Shown here one piece after another: positions 40,617-41,016 of a stretch of 41,016 nucleotides of DNA. The notes beneath the pieces are model-generated. The model made no database searches. It had not been told where the DNA came from and was given only the letters and a program-made list of their open reading frames with translations. The translations under genes and the position numbers were made by a program. The DNA comes from an uncultured Lachnospiraceae bacterium. GTDB lineage: Bacteria; Bacillota; Clostridia; Lachnospirales; Lachnospiraceae. Each line of letters starts with the position of its first letter. Within the stretch, counting starts at the first letter, position 1. The stretch lies in the NCBI GenBank assembly GCA_949740385.1, contig CATJJD010000209.1, positions 1 through 41,016 on the forward strand, given 5' to 3'.

Positions 40617-41016
40617 ATGGAAAAGGAAACATGCATCCAAAATTCGGCTGTATTTATCTGCTTTGCAGTCAGCATTGCGTTTTTTGGAATGTACTATGAA
40701 TTTTGCGGCGCGGCGGGGACGGCAGTATTGTCTCTCATTCTGATTCTGCAGAGGAATCGAAGGACGGTATTTCGGCTGTCCCTCGGCGCCGCCCTGTACC
40801 TGCTGTTTCTTCTGTGCTATGTGCTCTCGGTTTTCGTCGCGGTGGACTCCGGGATGGCATTTGCAGGGATCGGGAAAATATTGTGGATACTGCCGTTTCT
40901 GCTTTTGTACCAGCAGCAGGATCGGGAAAACCGGGACCTTTTTTTTCGGGGAATCCCCTGGATCGGCGTTGTACTTGCGCTGTTTGGGCTGGCCGGATAT
41001 TTTGTGCCGGCGATCC
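40617..41016 (+). CDS. polytopic membrane protein, 3' truncated by the window (O-antigen ligase-like)
   Basis: Starts at ATG 40617, 3 bp after the LRR stop, and is open to the last base. The visible 133 residues contain about four hydrophobic helices. The segment VLSVFVAVDSGMAFAGIGK resembles the second loop of O-antigen ligase/Wzy-type polymerases. Close spacing suggests co-transcription with the LRR gene, a possible cell-surface pair. Family assignment is tentative because the diagnostic C-terminal loop is outside the window. Confidence 0.6.
   Translation, partial: MEKETCIQNSAVFICFAVSIAFFGMYYEFCGAAGTAVLSLILILQRNRRTVFRLSLGAALYLLFLLCYVLSVFVAVDSGMAFAGIGKILWILPFLLLYQQQDRENRDLFFRGIPWIGVVLALFGLAGYFVPAI

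Overview
The window looks like a chromosomal segment of an anaerobic, GC-rich Firmicute, most likely a gut Lachnospiraceae-type clostridium. This is an inference from gene families (acpS, BlaI/BlaR-M56 pair, Nfn-like Fe-S flavoproteins, clostridial CoA transferase, YCII and FRG proteins), strong AGGAGG ribosome sites and canonical -35/-10 promoters. No rRNA, tRNA, CRISPR array or intact mobile element is visible.

Layout. 0.3-1.9 kb: two membrane-anchored proteins of unknown role and acpS. 2-9.4 kb: a LysR regulator divergent from a five-gene operon: FAD_binding_2 reductase, a NuoG/GltD-type Fe-S flavoprotein, a NuoF-like Fe-S protein without an FMN domain, and both subunits of a CoA transferase. 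9.4-11.6 kb: an AraC regulator broken by an in-frame TAG, divergent from an FMN reductase with a zinc ribbon. 11.8-15.9 kb: a NAGPA-type protein and a BlaI/M56 signalling pair. 16.1-25.0 kb: a tightly coupled molybdoenzyme operon: catalytic subunit with an in-frame TGA (candidate selenocysteine), four-cluster ferredoxin subunit, TorD chaperone, MoeA, a 5'-truncated mogA, a MobB-MOSC-MoaC triple fusion, MoaA and ModA. 25.1-30.1 kb: accessory genes, including a YCII pseudogene, tiny ORFs, an alpha/beta hydrolase, a Panacea-type toxin-antitoxin pair, a GNAT and an FRG-domain protein. 30.8-37.8 kb: carboxylesterase, cupin and HxlR regulator, then an operon whose SDR, cyclase, BKACE and 3-hydroxyacyl-CoA-dehydrogenase-type genes match the reductive phloroglucinol pathway. 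37.8-41 kb: a tiny gene behind a perfect promoter, a ThuA-like protein, a secreted leucine-rich-repeat protein and the start of a polytopic membrane protein.

How the parts may work together (inference). Phloroglucinol would be reduced by the SDR, ring-opened by the cyclase-family hydrolase, oxidised by the dehydrogenase to 3,5-dioxohexanoate and split with acetyl-CoA by the BKACE enzyme to acetoacetate units. The CoA transferase at 8-9.4 kb could activate acetoacetate. The molybdoenzyme and the FAD/Fe-S reductase would be electron-accepting steps acting on related substrates, but their substrates cannot be read from sequence. Several lesions (TAG in araC-type gene, stop in YCII gene, moeA/mogA deletion junction, TGA in the molybdoenzyme) lie between 9 and 26 kb. 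The last may be recoding; the others look like decay or sequence error.
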